Positions 32,381 to 41,378 of a stretch of 64,000 nucleotides of DNA are shown here, piece after piece. The first letter of the stretch is position 1, and every line of letters begins with the position of its first letter. Source of the stretch: Dyadobacter chenwenxiniae (GTDB lineage: Bacteria; Bacteroidota; Bacteroidia; Cytophagales; Spirosomataceae); NCBI RefSeq assembly GCF_022869785.1, contig NZ_CP094997.1, forward strand, positions 5,084,001-5,148,000, given 5' to 3'. Below the pieces are notes generated by a model. That model was not told the origin of the DNA, did not search any database, and saw nothing but the letters and a program-made list of their open reading frames with translations. A program made the translations under genes and the position numbers.

Positions 32381-33724
32381 ATGTTTAAAAAGATACTCAT
32401 TGCCAACCGGGGCGAGATCGCCTTGCGTGTTATCAGGACTTGTCGCGAAATGGGCATCAAAACGGTTGCCGTGTATTCCACTGCCGACCGTGATAGTCTG
32501 CACGTTCGCTTCGCAGATGAAGCCGTTTGTATCGGCCCGCCGCCAAGCCGACAGTCTTATCTGAGCATTCAAAATATCATTTCAGCTGCCGAAGTTACCG
32601 GCGCAGATGCAATACATCCAGGTTATGGATTTTTGTCTGAAAATGCTGAATTCTCTCAAATATGCGCCGATTACGGCATCAAATTTATCGGTGCAACTGC
32701 CGCCCAGATCAATGGGATGGGTGACAAAGCCACTGCAAAGGCAACCATGATTAGCGCCGGTGTTCCGGTTGTTCCGGGTTCGGAAGGACTTTTGGATTCG
32801 GTTGAACATGGCAAAATGCTGGCAGAAGGCATTGGTTATCCTGTGATTGTGAAGGCAACTGCCGGAGGTGGTGGCCGGGGAATGCGGATCATTAACAAGC
32901 CCGACGAATTTGAAAAAGCGTGGAATGATGCCCGCACAGAATCTGCTGCGGCATTTGGAAACGACGGTTTATATCTTGAAAAATTTGTAGAAGAACCCCG
33001 CCACATTGAAATCCAGATCATTGGAGATCAGTTCGGTAAAGTGTGCCACTTGTCAGAACGCGATTGCTCTATCCAGCGTCGTCACCAGAAATTGGTTGAA
33101 GAAACACCTTCTCCTATCATTACCCCGGAATTGCGCGAAAGAATGGGTGCAGCCGCCATCAAAGGCGCGCAAGCCATTGGTTATGAAGGAGCCGGGACGA
33201 TTGAATTCCTCGTTGACAAGCACGGCGAATTTTTCTTCATGGAAATGAACACCCGTATCCAGGTTGAACACCCGATTACAGAAGAAGTAACTGATTTTGA
33301 CCTGATTAAGGAACAAATAAAAGTTGCTGCGGGCGAGCCAATCTCAGGCGTTAACTATACGCCAAAGCTTTTCGCTATGGAGTGCCGCATTAATGCAGAA
33401 GATCCGGCCAACAACTTCCGTCCGGCCCCGGGCAAAATCACAAACTTGCATTTCCCAGGCGGTCACGGCGTTCGGATTGATAGCCATGTTTACAGCGGCT
33501 ACACGATTCCCCCGAATTACGATTCCATGATTGCCAAGCTGATCGTCAGCGGCCAATCGCGCGAAGAAGTAATCACCCGTATGAAGCGTGCGTTACAGGA
33601 ATTTGTCATCGAAGGAATCAAAACAACCATTCCTTTCCACATTAAGTTAATGGATGATCCGGGTTTCAAGTCCGGGAATTTCACAACGAAATATTTGGAG
33701 ACGTTTGATTTCTCGACGCTTTAA
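32381..33724 (+). CDS. accC: acetyl-CoA carboxylase biotin carboxylase subunit
   Basis: 447 aa ATP-grasp enzyme that carboxylates biotin on AccB. The N terminus MFKKILIANRGEIALRVIRT is diagnostic, and KATAGGGGRGMR forms the glycine-rich ATP loop. EFFFMEMNTRIQVEHP carries metal- and biotin-binding residues. ATG 32381 was chosen over a TTG three codons earlier. Last gene of the cluster, followed by a terminator at 33747-33776. Confidence 0.95.
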   Translation: MFKKILIANRGEIALRVIRTCREMGIKTVAVYSTADRDSLHVRFADEAVCIGPPPSRQSYLSIQNIISAAEVTGADAIHPGYGFLSENAEFSQICADYGIKFIGATAAQINGMGDKATAKATMISAGVPVVPGSEGLLDSVEHGKMLAEGIGYPVIVKATAGGGGRGMRIINKPDEFEKAWNDARTESAAAFGNDGLYLEKFVEEPRHIEIQIIGDQFGKVCHLSERDCSIQRRHQKLVEETPSPIITPELRERMGAAAIKGAQAIGYEGAGTIEFLVDKHGEFFFMEMNTRIQVEHPITEEVTDFDLIKEQIKVAAGEPISGVNYTPKLFAMECRINAEDPANNFRPAPGKITNLHFPGGHGVRIDSHVYSGYTIPPNYDSMIAKLIVSGQSREEVITRMKRALQEFVIEGIKTTIPFHIKLMDDPGFKSGNFTTKYLETFDFSTL

Positions 33725-33746
33725 AAATATAAATAGTTACATTGTT

Positions 33747-33776
33747 AAAAGCTGGCAATAATTTGTCAGCTTTTTT
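33747..33776 (+). terminator. intrinsic terminator after accC
   Basis: Arms AAAAGCTG (33747-33754) and CAGCTTTT (about 33767-33774), extended by a mismatched pair, are followed by a T-run. Confidence 0.7.
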
Positions 33777-33850
33777 CGTGCCTTCGCCATGCACATTGTT
33801 GTACCGATCAATTCTTGAAAAATTTGTAGTTTTACTCAAAACCAGATTCC

Positions 33851-34450
33851 ATGTCAGCTTTGATTACAGACCTTAGCCAGCTTGATCCTAACGGAACTTT
33901 CACATATGCTGATTACATTCGATGGAGAATTGAAGAACGAATTGAGCTGATCAAAGGTAAAATTTTCAAGATGTCGCCTGCGCCGAATCTGACGCATCAG
34001 CGCATATCGACCCAGCTGCAAGGTGCGATTTTCAACTTCCTTGCTGGTCGGTCCTGTGATCTTTTTAGCGCGCCATTTGACGTAAGGTTATATAATTTAA
34101 GCAAATCAGCCGTTGAGAATAGCGATATATATACGGTTGTCCAACCTGACCTCTGTATTGTTTGTGATAAAAATAAGCTCGATGAGAGAGGCTGCCTGGG
34201 AGCTCCGGACCTGGTAATTGAAATTTTATCGCCAGGAAATTCCAGAAGAGAAATGGATGATAAATTTGAGTTGTACCAAGAATGTGGCGTCCGGGAATAT
34301 TGGCTCGTCGAGCCAGCGGAGTATGCCGTTTTTGTATATGTCCGCAATGAAAAGGGAGAATTCATCGGCTTGAAACCAGCAACCAAATCTCTGCAATCAA
34401 GCATCTTTCCGGAGCTTGTTATTGATTTGGATAAAGCATTTGGAAAGTAA
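33851..34450 (+). CDS. Uma2 family (DUF820) endonuclease-like protein
   Basis: 199 aa. The PD-(D/E)xK-type core is visible as YTVVQPDLCIVCDKN, APDLVIEILSPGNSRREMDDKFELYQECGVREYWLVEP, the hallmark of Uma2/DUF820 proteins. An N-terminal FTYADYIRWRIEERIELIKGKIFKMSPAP is the usual start. These are accessory proteins of unknown role, often multi-copy and next to toxin-antitoxin genes, as here. Confidence 0.88.
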   Translation: MSALITDLSQLDPNGTFTYADYIRWRIEERIELIKGKIFKMSPAPNLTHQRISTQLQGAIFNFLAGRSCDLFSAPFDVRLYNLSKSAVENSDIYTVVQPDLCIVCDKNKLDERGCLGAPDLVIEILSPGNSRREMDDKFELYQECGVREYWLVEPAEYAVFVYVRNEKGEFIGLKPATKSLQSSIFPELVIDLDKAFGK

Positions 34451-34460
34451 AAGCCTTATC

Positions 34461-34798
34461 CTATATCATTACTTCTTTAATCGTCCTAACCGAAGGCGTC
34501 CCATGATAGTAACCTGCTAAATGCAATGTATCGTAGGCTTCGTTTAAATAAGACAGCAATGTCTTGTTGTTCTTCCTGAGGCGGTTGCGATAATCTTCAA
34601 TGCTTTTAGGCTTCACAAATTTTACACCTTCTCGTTTCTTCAAATATTCATCAGCTATCATGAGCGCAGCATTGTAAGCAGTTCCCGATGCCATTTGAAC
34701 ATATTTAATGTCTTTATACTCAATCCCTTCCTTCTACGCCTTTGTACTCAAATCTCCCTCGTATTCGCAAGATACCTGTCAATTTCCAGATACTCCAT
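34461..34798 (-). pseudogene. DUF5618-like gene, frameshifted
   Basis: The intact-looking C-terminal 77 codons (MASGTAYNAALMIADEYLKK to the end) resemble DUF5618 proteins of Bacteroidota. The expected N terminus (MEYLEIDRYLANTREI) is encoded from ATG 34798, but a one-base deletion after the REI codons (ATTTGA) shifts frame, and in the recovered frame a TAG follows a few codons later. Two lesions suggest a decayed gene. Its start overlaps the 3' end of higA, so it was probably the third gene of the higBA operon. The C-terminal part could still be translated from its internal ATG at 34694. Confidence 0.65.
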
Positions 34799-35222
34799 GT
34801 GCGTGTATTTGTTTGTTAAATTGGTTACTTCTTAGTGGCAATAAAACCAGCTCATAAGGTCGGTTAAATGCTTTCTGGTTCACTTTGAATCGATCCGCCA
34901 GCTTTCTGATAACGTCTTTGGACATTCCTTTTCGATAATGCAGAATATCCGACACGTAGCCTTTGCTGACATTCAAAAGCGCAACCAAGTCCTTTGCCTT
35001 CATTTGATGCTCCGACATTAGTGATCGCAAAACGATAACAGGGTCAGATTCTTCAAAAGTATCCGTTTCGGAATCATATTTTTCGATCAGGACGGTTAGC
35101 AGGTCGATCTCGTCCTCATTTTCAGAATGGCTGTTGCCGCTAAGCAAACATTCCAGCTGCTTGCAATAGTTGTCGTACTGCTCTTTGTCTTTAATCACCT
35201 TGTATTTAAGTGTTTCTACCAT
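34779..35222 (-). CDS. higA: HigA-type antitoxin with Xre-like HTH
   Basis: 147 aa from ATG 35222, one base after the higB TGA (TGAGATGG); an ATG four codons earlier overlaps higB. The N-terminal half (SGNSHSENEDEIDLLTVLIE) is toxin-binding in related proteins. The C-terminal helix-turn-helix is MKAKDLVALLNVSKGYVSDILHYRKGMSKDVIRKLADRF. It neutralises HigB and represses the operon in known systems. Toxin-first order is typical of higBA. Confidence 0.85.
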   Translation of the reverse strand: MVETLKYKVIKDKEQYDNYCKQLECLLSGNSHSENEDEIDLLTVLIEKYDSETDTFEESDPVIVLRSLMSEHQMKAKDLVALLNVSKGYVSDILHYRKGMSKDVIRKLADRFKVNQKAFNRPYELVLLPLRSNQFNKQIHAHGVSGN

Positions 35223-35223
35223 C

Positions 35224-35556
35224 TCAATATGCATTTACATGATACTGTCTCTGCTCCTTACATAATGTGGTGTAAGCTGCATGCGTCCCAATCCAGCAGA
35301 CAAAAAGATGTGCCTGCCTTTCGCCAAAAACATACGTACAAATCATTCTGCAATTGTTTCCGGCAATATTAAAAACCACCCTATTCGTTCCGTTTCCTAA
35401 TAAATCAGCAGATCCGAAAGTGCCTTTTATATCTTCTGGCTTATCCCATTCTGCATATTTGACCTTCGTAAGCCAGTCGCCGAAGGAAGATCGGCATTGT
35501 GGATTTGAAATGACAAAGTCCTCGATAGTGGCCCTTTTTATAAGGTGAACTCTCAT
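35224..35556 (-). CDS. higB: HigB-type mRNA interferase toxin
   Basis: 110 aa from ATG 35556 (MRVHLIKRATIEDFV); the upstream 32-codon extension is hydrophobic and lacks family similarity. The PF09907-like core is DIKGTFGSADLLGNGTNRVVFNIAGNNCRMICTYVFGERQAHLFVCWIGTHAAY, a RelE-superfamily ribosome-dependent RNase. Members cleave mRNA at the ribosome when the antitoxin is lost. The ORF is intact. Confidence 0.87.
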   Translation of the reverse strand: MRVHLIKRATIEDFVISNPQCRSSFGDWLTKVKYAEWDKPEDIKGTFGSADLLGNGTNRVVFNIAGNNCRMICTYVFGERQAHLFVCWIGTHAAYTTLCKEQRQYHVNAY

Positions 35557-35615
35557 GAAATAGTGTGTAAATATAATTAGAAAGTTAGCAAAAAGAGAAC
35601 TTTTGCTTGATAAAA

Positions 35616-35639
35616 AAAGCCTGGCTTTTACCAGGCTTT
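35616..35639 (-). terminator. terminator of the Gfo/Idh/MocA gene
   Basis: Arms AAAGCCTGG (35616-35624) and CCAGGCTTT (35631-35639) pair exactly; on the minus strand the hairpin is followed by a seven-T run. It lies 17 nt past the oxidoreductase stop codon. Confidence 0.8.
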
Positions 35640-35655
35640 CAAATATACACAAACC

Positions 35656-36963
35656 CTACACAGTAGCAGGCAGTGAGTACGGTGCTCGATATTTTCTAGT
35701 CAAATACTTATTCGCATCATCATCATTTACAAACTTCTCAGTCTTAGGATCGAAGGTTAACGCTCTTCCCGTCCGATATGCAATGTTTCCTAAATGGGCG
35801 AGGCCGGAGGACAAGTGCGCGGTTTCCACGGGGCCATTAACCATTTTTGGGTCTTTGGCAATGACGGCATCGATGAAGTTTTTGTAGTGGTCGCCGCCAG
35901 CTTTGCGCGTGGGGCCTGGTTTCTTCTCTTTGCCCAGGAATGTTTCGTAGAAATCGTAGCCTTTTACGACCATATAGCCCTCGGAACCATAGAAAATATT
36001 GCCGATCCCCGTGCCGCCCTCATCGTTGGTCATCCAGGGGCGTACTTCGAACTCAATGATTTTTTTCTCTTTGGGATATACAAATGATGATGTGAGCACT
36101 TCCGGTGTTTCTTTGGCATCATTCCATAGAAATTTGCCGCCCGAAGAAGTTATTTTCTCTGGAAAACTATCCACGCCGAGGCCCCACATACACATATCCG
36201 TTTCATGAATCCCCTGGTTTCCAATGTCTCCATTGCCGTAATTCCAATGCCAGTGCCAATCGTAATGCACATAGTTTCTGGAAAATGGTTTCATCTCCGC
36301 GGGACCTGTCCAAAGGTCATAATTAAGTCCTGCCGGAACGGGCTCGGTGCCTTTGTCGCCGATGTCCGGTCTCCACTTGTATACCAACCCTCTTGCCATG
36401 TAAACATTACCGATCAATCCGTCGCGCAAATGTTTGACTGCCTCCTGCAAAGCCTCGGAGCTGCGTAACTGGACGCCGTGCTGCACAACCCTTTTGTATT
36501 TATGCGCGGCCTCTACCAGCTTACGCCCCTCGCCAAGATTATGGGAACCAGGCTTTTCTACATACACATCCTTCCCTGCCTGACAAGCCCATATCGCAGC
36601 CAAAGCGTGCCAGTGGTTAGGCGTTGCAATACTTACGGCGTCAATGGTTTTATCTTCAAAAACCTTCCGAAGATCATTTTCTGTCTTGACCTTTTTACCC
36701 GTTTTCTCCTCAAACTCCTTCGCCCGCGTTTGCAGCACGTTATTGTCAGGATCGCACAGCGTAGCCACTTCTACATTCGCCAGATTTGTAAAGCCTTTAA
36801 TATGGTCCTTCCCGCGGCCATTGACACCTAACACTGCTACACGCACCCGATCATTGGCACCGAATGCGCTGGCCGGAATAATGTAGGGAATCGAGAGGGC
36901 AACTGCGGCCCCAGTGGAATTTTTGATGAAATCCCTGCGAGAAACTTCATTTTGTTTGTTCAT
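35656..36963 (-). CDS. Gfo/Idh/MocA family oxidoreductase with twin-arginine signal
   Basis: 435 aa. The N terminus SRRDFIKNSTGAAVALSIPYIIPASAFG is a twin-arginine signal, so the folded, cofactor-loaded enzyme is exported. The NAD-binding motif VAVLGVNGRGKDH follows, and VYVEKPGSHNL contains the conserved EKP motif. The C-terminal domain holds WHWHWNYGNGDIGNQGIHETDMCMWGLG. Likely a periplasmic sugar or glycoside oxidoreductase or hydrolase of the GH109-like group. Monocistronic, with its own terminator. Confidence 0.88.
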   Translation of the reverse strand: MNKQNEVSRRDFIKNSTGAAVALSIPYIIPASAFGANDRVRVAVLGVNGRGKDHIKGFTNLANVEVATLCDPDNNVLQTRAKEFEEKTGKKVKTENDLRKVFEDKTIDAVSIATPNHWHALAAIWACQAGKDVYVEKPGSHNLGEGRKLVEAAHKYKRVVQHGVQLRSSEALQEAVKHLRDGLIGNVYMARGLVYKWRPDIGDKGTEPVPAGLNYDLWTGPAEMKPFSRNYVHYDWHWHWNYGNGDIGNQGIHETDMCMWGLGVDSFPEKITSSGGKFLWNDAKETPEVLTSSFVYPKEKKIIEFEVRPWMTNDEGGTGIGNIFYGSEGYMVVKGYDFYETFLGKEKKPGPTRKAGGDHYKNFIDAVIAKDPKMVNGPVETAHLSSGLAHLGNIAYRTGRALTFDPKTEKFVNDDDANKYLTRKYRAPYSLPATV

Positions 36964-37092
36964 ATTCAGGAGATTTAGGATGGCAACGAGATGAGTTAAT
37001 TCTATATAAATGAGACGATTATTTGCATAGCTTCCCTTAGTAACCTATGTTAAACAATACCATTATTTTCTGTTTTAGTACTATTTACATGC

Positions 37093-38415
37093 TCAAAGAA
37101 TTTGAATGACACCATATGCGCTCACCATCAGGATCGACACAACGCTCACCCAAAAGAAAATATCGTAGGTTAATGTGGGTTTCAACGAGGCAGGCAATTC
37201 TTTGAAACGAAAAACGAGCGAAACGTAGACGATCAAAAGCAACAGAATCGAAGTTGCTATTCCGCCCAAAATAACCATTAAAACCGGTGACTGAATAAAA
37301 AGATAAAGTATGCACCAGGCCGCAGGCAAAATCCACGATAGAATCGCAATGCTTCTGCGCTGATTTTCCGCGGTATCAAATTTCATCCAGCCCAATTCTC
37401 CGAATGCGTCACCCCAAACCCTGGCCCAGCTTGCCGTAGCCGTGAAAAGGGTAGAATACAAAACAAAAAATGCCCCAACCAAAAATAGGTTTTTAGCCCA
37501 TGGCCCAAGCGTTTCCGTAAAGATCCGGGACAATACATTAATCATTTCATAACCTTCCGGAACAGCGCCTCCACGGTGTAAAACCGCTGCACCTAATAAA
37601 TAAAACGCAGCGGTCACCACCGTATAAACGACCATGGACAAAACCGCATCCAGATACATAACATTAAACCAGCCTTTCGCCCGCTCCGCCCATGCCGGTG
37701 TCCCGTCATTGGGCCCTGTATAAGCCGCATAACCTTTTTCTATGCACCAGTAATTGTAGTACATGATCTCATCCCCACCCACGCCGGTGATTCCGAACGC
37801 ACCAAATGCAATCGCTACCAAACCAGTGGGCAACGAAAATTGAAGACCTGACTTAATCTGTTCCCAATGAATAGCATATCGGGTGCCTTGCAACAGGATC
37901 AATGATACAAGAATGACGGCTGTGAAAAGAATGATCATCACCAATGATCCCTTTTCCACGAGTCCGTAATGGCCGCGATAAACGAGAAAAGAAGTGATCA
38001 GGACAGCAAGGATGGCCCACACATTCACCGAAACCGCCGGCCAGGCCATATGCAAAACAATGGCAACGCCGCCAACGATCCCGCCCACCTGCAGCAATTT
38101 CAACCCTTGTAATGAAAGCCACAGCCAAATGCTCCAATGCGCTCTCCCCCACCTGCGACCGGGCAGCTGGTTGAAATTATGCATCATGAACGTTCCTGTG
38201 TAAATGGCGTTTTTACCAAATTCCAGCTGCAACGCCACTTTGACCAGACAACTCACAATGATGACCCAGAAAGTGATAAAACCGGCCTTAGCGCCGAGCG
38301 CAGTGGTGGCGATGAGCTCGCCCGAGCCCACAATTGCTGCGGAAAGTATGAAACCGGGGCCGAGATATTTGAGTCTTCCCGTAAAGGTGGAAGGAGGAGA
38401 GAGAATCCTGCTCAT
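37093..38415 (-). CDS. Nramp-related transporter lacking canonical metal-binding motifs
   Basis: 440 aa with about 11 hydrophobic helices in the Nramp/LeuT fold. TM1 reads GPGFILSAAIVGSGELIATT, where canonical Nramps have DPGN, and the expected MPH motif of TM6 is replaced by GVGGDEIMYYN. The standard Mn/Fe-binding residues are therefore absent. It is probably a divergent member transporting something other than transition metals, or a proton-dependent solute. Cytoplasmic membrane. Monocistronic, between the oxidoreductase and the 486-aa gene. Confidence 0.8.
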   Translation of the reverse strand: MSRILSPPSTFTGRLKYLGPGFILSAAIVGSGELIATTALGAKAGFITFWVIIVSCLVKVALQLEFGKNAIYTGTFMMHNFNQLPGRRWGRAHWSIWLWLSLQGLKLLQVGGIVGGVAIVLHMAWPAVSVNVWAILAVLITSFLVYRGHYGLVEKGSLVMIILFTAVILVSLILLQGTRYAIHWEQIKSGLQFSLPTGLVAIAFGAFGITGVGGDEIMYYNYWCIEKGYAAYTGPNDGTPAWAERAKGWFNVMYLDAVLSMVVYTVVTAAFYLLGAAVLHRGGAVPEGYEMINVLSRIFTETLGPWAKNLFLVGAFFVLYSTLFTATASWARVWGDAFGELGWMKFDTAENQRRSIAILSWILPAAWCILYLFIQSPVLMVILGGIATSILLLLIVYVSLVFRFKELPASLKPTLTYDIFFWVSVVSILMVSAYGVIQIL

Positions 38416-38493
38416 CTTGAAGCTTTCTTCTGAAAAGCAACACGATGTGCAGGACTACTTTTATTTTGTTATTTAAACTATTAATGGAATAAA

Positions 38494-39954
38494 TCAAAGA
38501 TTGCCAACGGCCTGATGAATCTGCTTGACCGTATCTTCGTAGTTATCGTCGTTAGGCAAACCAAACAATGACTTTTCCTTAATGATCTTGGCAACATTCT
38601 CAGGAACAAGCTTTTCCCAACCCGGTTCGCCCCGCTTGATCTTTTCAAGCACACTATCCGTGGTAATATGCATGTGTTCCTTGTTGTAATTGACAATGTC
38701 CTCAATTTTATCATTGATGACCAAATATTGGAATAACGGCCTTAAATGATCCGGAACAACGAAATTAGCACAGCTATAAACCGATCCGTCGGGTTGTAGT
38801 GTGGGGTAAATGAAAAGCTTCACCTTCCTGCTGAACAACGTTGCAAAAGATTCCAGAATGCCTCCTGGAAGCGATTGGTAATGTTTTTCTTCAAAAATAT
38901 CCTGCAAGCTCGGACTTCCCAGCAAAAGCCCCGCTTTCAGCTTGGTAAGGCGGGAAAGATAGGCCACCAGGCGATAATACTCGTGATGGTTGGAGATCAT
39001 TACCATATGTCCCAATGAACAAAGGATGTCCACCCGGTCCAAAAAGTCTTTTTCGTCAATGTCGCGGTCACCGCTTTTGAGGTTATGCAACGTCAGCTCC
39101 GATATCAGCACCACTTTTGATTCGTCCACGTCCTCCTCATCCAGAAACTGCTTCTGTCCATTGCTGATCAGGTCAATGTGCACATTGGTAATGGGCCTCA
39201 ACCGGCCGCGCATCATAAGAATGTGCTTTTTATACAACGCTTCCGAAGGCTGCAAAACACCGCCGTCGCTGCCAAACAATGCTGCATCCGTAAAGCCGTT
39301 TTTCACGAGCCTGAGACTCATTAACCGGTTATCCACTTTCGCAAAGTCCGGCCCGCTGAAACGCACCATATCAATTTCAATGCGATCCGTCGTCAGATCG
39401 TCCATCAAGGACAGCAGGAGCGTTTCGGGAGATTTATAATAGAAAAAACAGCCGTACATGAGGTTAACCCCAATAATTCCCAATGCCTGCTGCTGTAAAA
39501 TATTCTCATCATCGCGCATCCGCACGTGGATCACAACGTAATTTGTCGGGTCCATAGGAGAAAGCTGAAACTGCAATCCGATCCAGCCGTGTGATTCATT
39601 GGTTTTCTGAAAATTGAGGGCAACAACGGTGTTTGCAAATGCAAAAAACTGGCTCTCTTCACCGCGTTTCTCCGAAAGACGCTTTTCAACCAGATTGTAC
39701 TCGCGGTTGAGCATTTTCATCAGGCGGGATTCCACTACATATCTTCCGCCTTCTTCTGTCCCATATATTGCATCACTGAAAGTCATATCATAAGCAGACA
39801 TCGTCTTCGCTACCGTTCCTGACGCCCCGCCTGCCTTAAAAAAATAAGCAGCTGTTTCCTGACCCGCCCCTATTTCTGCAAAAGACCCGTAAATCCTGCG
39901 ATCCAGATTGATCCTTAACGCTTTTTGTTTTGTACCAAGGTTCTTTTCGTACAT
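38494..39954 (-). CDS. conserved 486-aa protein of unknown function
   Basis: No signal peptide or membrane segment is evident, so it is probably cytoplasmic. The N terminus (QKALRINLDRRIYGSFAEIG, GAGQETAAYFFKAGGASGT) and central FALFGSDG-like and HLLMMRGR stretches are of the kind seen as conserved single genes in Cytophagales, sometimes labelled as nucleotidyl- or NMN-type transferases. I cannot confirm any catalytic motif. ATG 39952-39954 starts it. It lies head-to-head with the GGCT-like gene. Confidence 0.7.
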   Translation of the reverse strand: MYEKNLGTKQKALRINLDRRIYGSFAEIGAGQETAAYFFKAGGASGTVAKTMSAYDMTFSDAIYGTEEGGRYVVESRLMKMLNREYNLVEKRLSEKRGEESQFFAFANTVVALNFQKTNESHGWIGLQFQLSPMDPTNYVVIHVRMRDDENILQQQALGIIGVNLMYGCFFYYKSPETLLLSLMDDLTTDRIEIDMVRFSGPDFAKVDNRLMSLRLVKNGFTDAALFGSDGGVLQPSEALYKKHILMMRGRLRPITNVHIDLISNGQKQFLDEEDVDESKVVLISELTLHNLKSGDRDIDEKDFLDRVDILCSLGHMVMISNHHEYYRLVAYLSRLTKLKAGLLLGSPSLQDIFEEKHYQSLPGGILESFATLFSRKVKLFIYPTLQPDGSVYSCANFVVPDHLRPLFQYLVINDKIEDIVNYNKEHMHITTDSVLEKIKRGEPGWEKLVPENVAKIIKEKSLFGLPNDDNYEDTVKQIHQAVGNL

Positions 39955-40101
39955 AACTGTATATTAGTAAGATGAAAAGCAATATGTGTAAATATAAGAA
40001 AAATACAGTTAACAGTCGATTACGGCTGACTGACTTCAACTAGTAAAAAGGAAAAGTTCTATAATTATTGTATTGGCTTCGGCTAATGTTAATTCATCGT
40101 T

Positions 40102-40506
40102 ATGGATGCACATGCTACTTATCTGTTCACTTATGGCACCCTGATGCAGGGTTTTGATAATCCGTTTGCCGAACGGCTTCACAACAATTCCGTTTTTGAA
40201 GGAACGGGTCATTTTCCTGGCTTGCTTTATCTCATATCCTGGTATCCGGGGGCAGTTTTTGATGCAGATTCTCCCACAAAAGTGCACGGCGAGATTTACA
40301 GGCTTTCCTCCCTCGAAGCGCTGATTGTGGAACTGGACGATTATGAAGATGTTTTTGAGGATGAAAACAGCAGCTTATATCTCCGCAAAACGGTGTCGAT
40401 CACGAAAGAAAGCGGTGAGACGGTCGATTGCTGGGTATATCTTTACAATCAGCCAGTAACCGGATTGCCATTGATCGAAGAAGGCTGTTTCAAGCGTTTG
40501 GGTTGA
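40102..40506 (+). CDS. gamma-glutamylcyclotransferase-like (AIG2) protein
   Basis: 134 aa. The YGTLMQGF motif (11-18) binds the gamma-glutamyl part in GGCT-fold enzymes, and LDDYEDV carries the likely acidic catalytic residue (Glu about 81). Members cleave gamma-glutamyl amines or act as transferases. The stop codon lies 17 nt inside the convergent coaX gene, an antisense overlap. Confidence 0.88.
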   Translation: MDAHATYLFTYGTLMQGFDNPFAERLHNNSVFEGTGHFPGLLYLISWYPGAVFDADSPTKVHGEIYRLSSLEALIVELDDYEDVFEDENSSLYLRKTVSITKESGETVDCWVYLYNQPVTGLPLIEEGCFKRLG

Positions 40507-41263
40507 GGCGTTCGCCAATAATTCGGAGACCGTCCAGTGTTAAATTACTGTCAATTTCTACAAATTCATCCTGCAATGTTTCAATGATGGACGAAAGTCC
40601 TCCGGTGGCTACGGCAATGCATTCGCCGCCCATTTCCTGCCTGATCCTTTGTAAAAGCGATTTCACAAGTCCTTCATAACCCAATAAAATCCCAGCCTGA
40701 ATAGCCTCTGTTGTATTTTTCCCAATGGCTGTTTTAGGTAAAACGAGCGGCACTTCCGGTAACTGGGCAGTGTTGGCAAAAAGCGCCTTAACGGCTGTCA
40801 TCAGGCCCGGGAGGATCGCAACGCCCAATATTTTCCGGTCTTTCGAAACGGTTGTAAATGTTAGTGCTGTGCCAAAATCCACAACCACACAATTTTCCTG
40901 GTAACGCGTCATAACCGCCACTGAATTAGCGATCAAATCCGCGCCGATTTCATGCGGATGATTGATGGCTATGGAGAGTTCGGGGTAAGTGTCCGGGCCT
41001 ACAACGATGATTTCATCGCCGAACATGGAGCGGAGCATTTTCTGGATAATGGGCGTCATAGCCGGAACGACGCTGCTGAGCACCACCGTGTCCACATCGC
41101 CAAACCATAACCCTGCTTCCAAAAAGTGCAGCCGCAGCCTGGATTCGTAATGTGATTGGTTTTCCTGGACCAGCGAACGCATGCGCCAGATATATTCCCA
41201 GTCACCCGATTGGTAAAGCCCAAAAACAGTGTCGGTGTTACCAACGTCAACGGCTAAAAGCAT
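40490..41263 (-). CDS. coaX: type III pantothenate kinase
   Basis: 257 aa. It catalyses the first step of CoA biosynthesis. The N-terminal phosphate-binding motif AVDVGNTDTVFGLY, the DFGTALTFTTV motif and GADLIAN are all present, as in the acetate/sugar-kinase-fold CoaX group. It starts next to the GH2 gene in a divergent arrangement. Overlaps the GGCT-like gene tail to tail. Confidence 0.95.
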   Translation of the reverse strand: MLLAVDVGNTDTVFGLYQSGDWEYIWRMRSLVQENQSHYESRLRLHFLEAGLWFGDVDTVVLSSVVPAMTPIIQKMLRSMFGDEIIVVGPDTYPELSIAINHPHEIGADLIANSVAVMTRYQENCVVVDFGTALTFTTVSKDRKILGVAILPGLMTAVKALFANTAQLPEVPLVLPKTAIGKNTTEAIQAGILLGYEGLVKSLLQRIRQEMGGECIAVATGGLSSIIETLQDEFVEIDSNLTLDGLRIIGERLNPNA

Positions 41264-41378
41264 AGCAAAGAATTTACAATTGCAGACAAATTAAAGGCAT
41301 TAATCTATAATTTTAGCAAAAAATATACGCCGCCCCTGCGGGCTCTTTTCATCGAAAATATCCGTTACCCAAAATTAT

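Noticed and set aside
34461..34694. 77-codon frame as an intact independent gene
   Set aside because: Sequence upstream on the same strand encodes the expected family N terminus in two shifted pieces, so it is better explained as the tail of a broken gene, though translation from the internal ATG cannot be excluded.
39954..40011. TAACTGTAT / ATACAGTTA inverted repeat between the 486-aa gene and the GGCT-like gene
   Set aside because: Only 9-bp A/T-rich arms about 40 nt apart, one overlapping a start codon; not distinguishable from chance.
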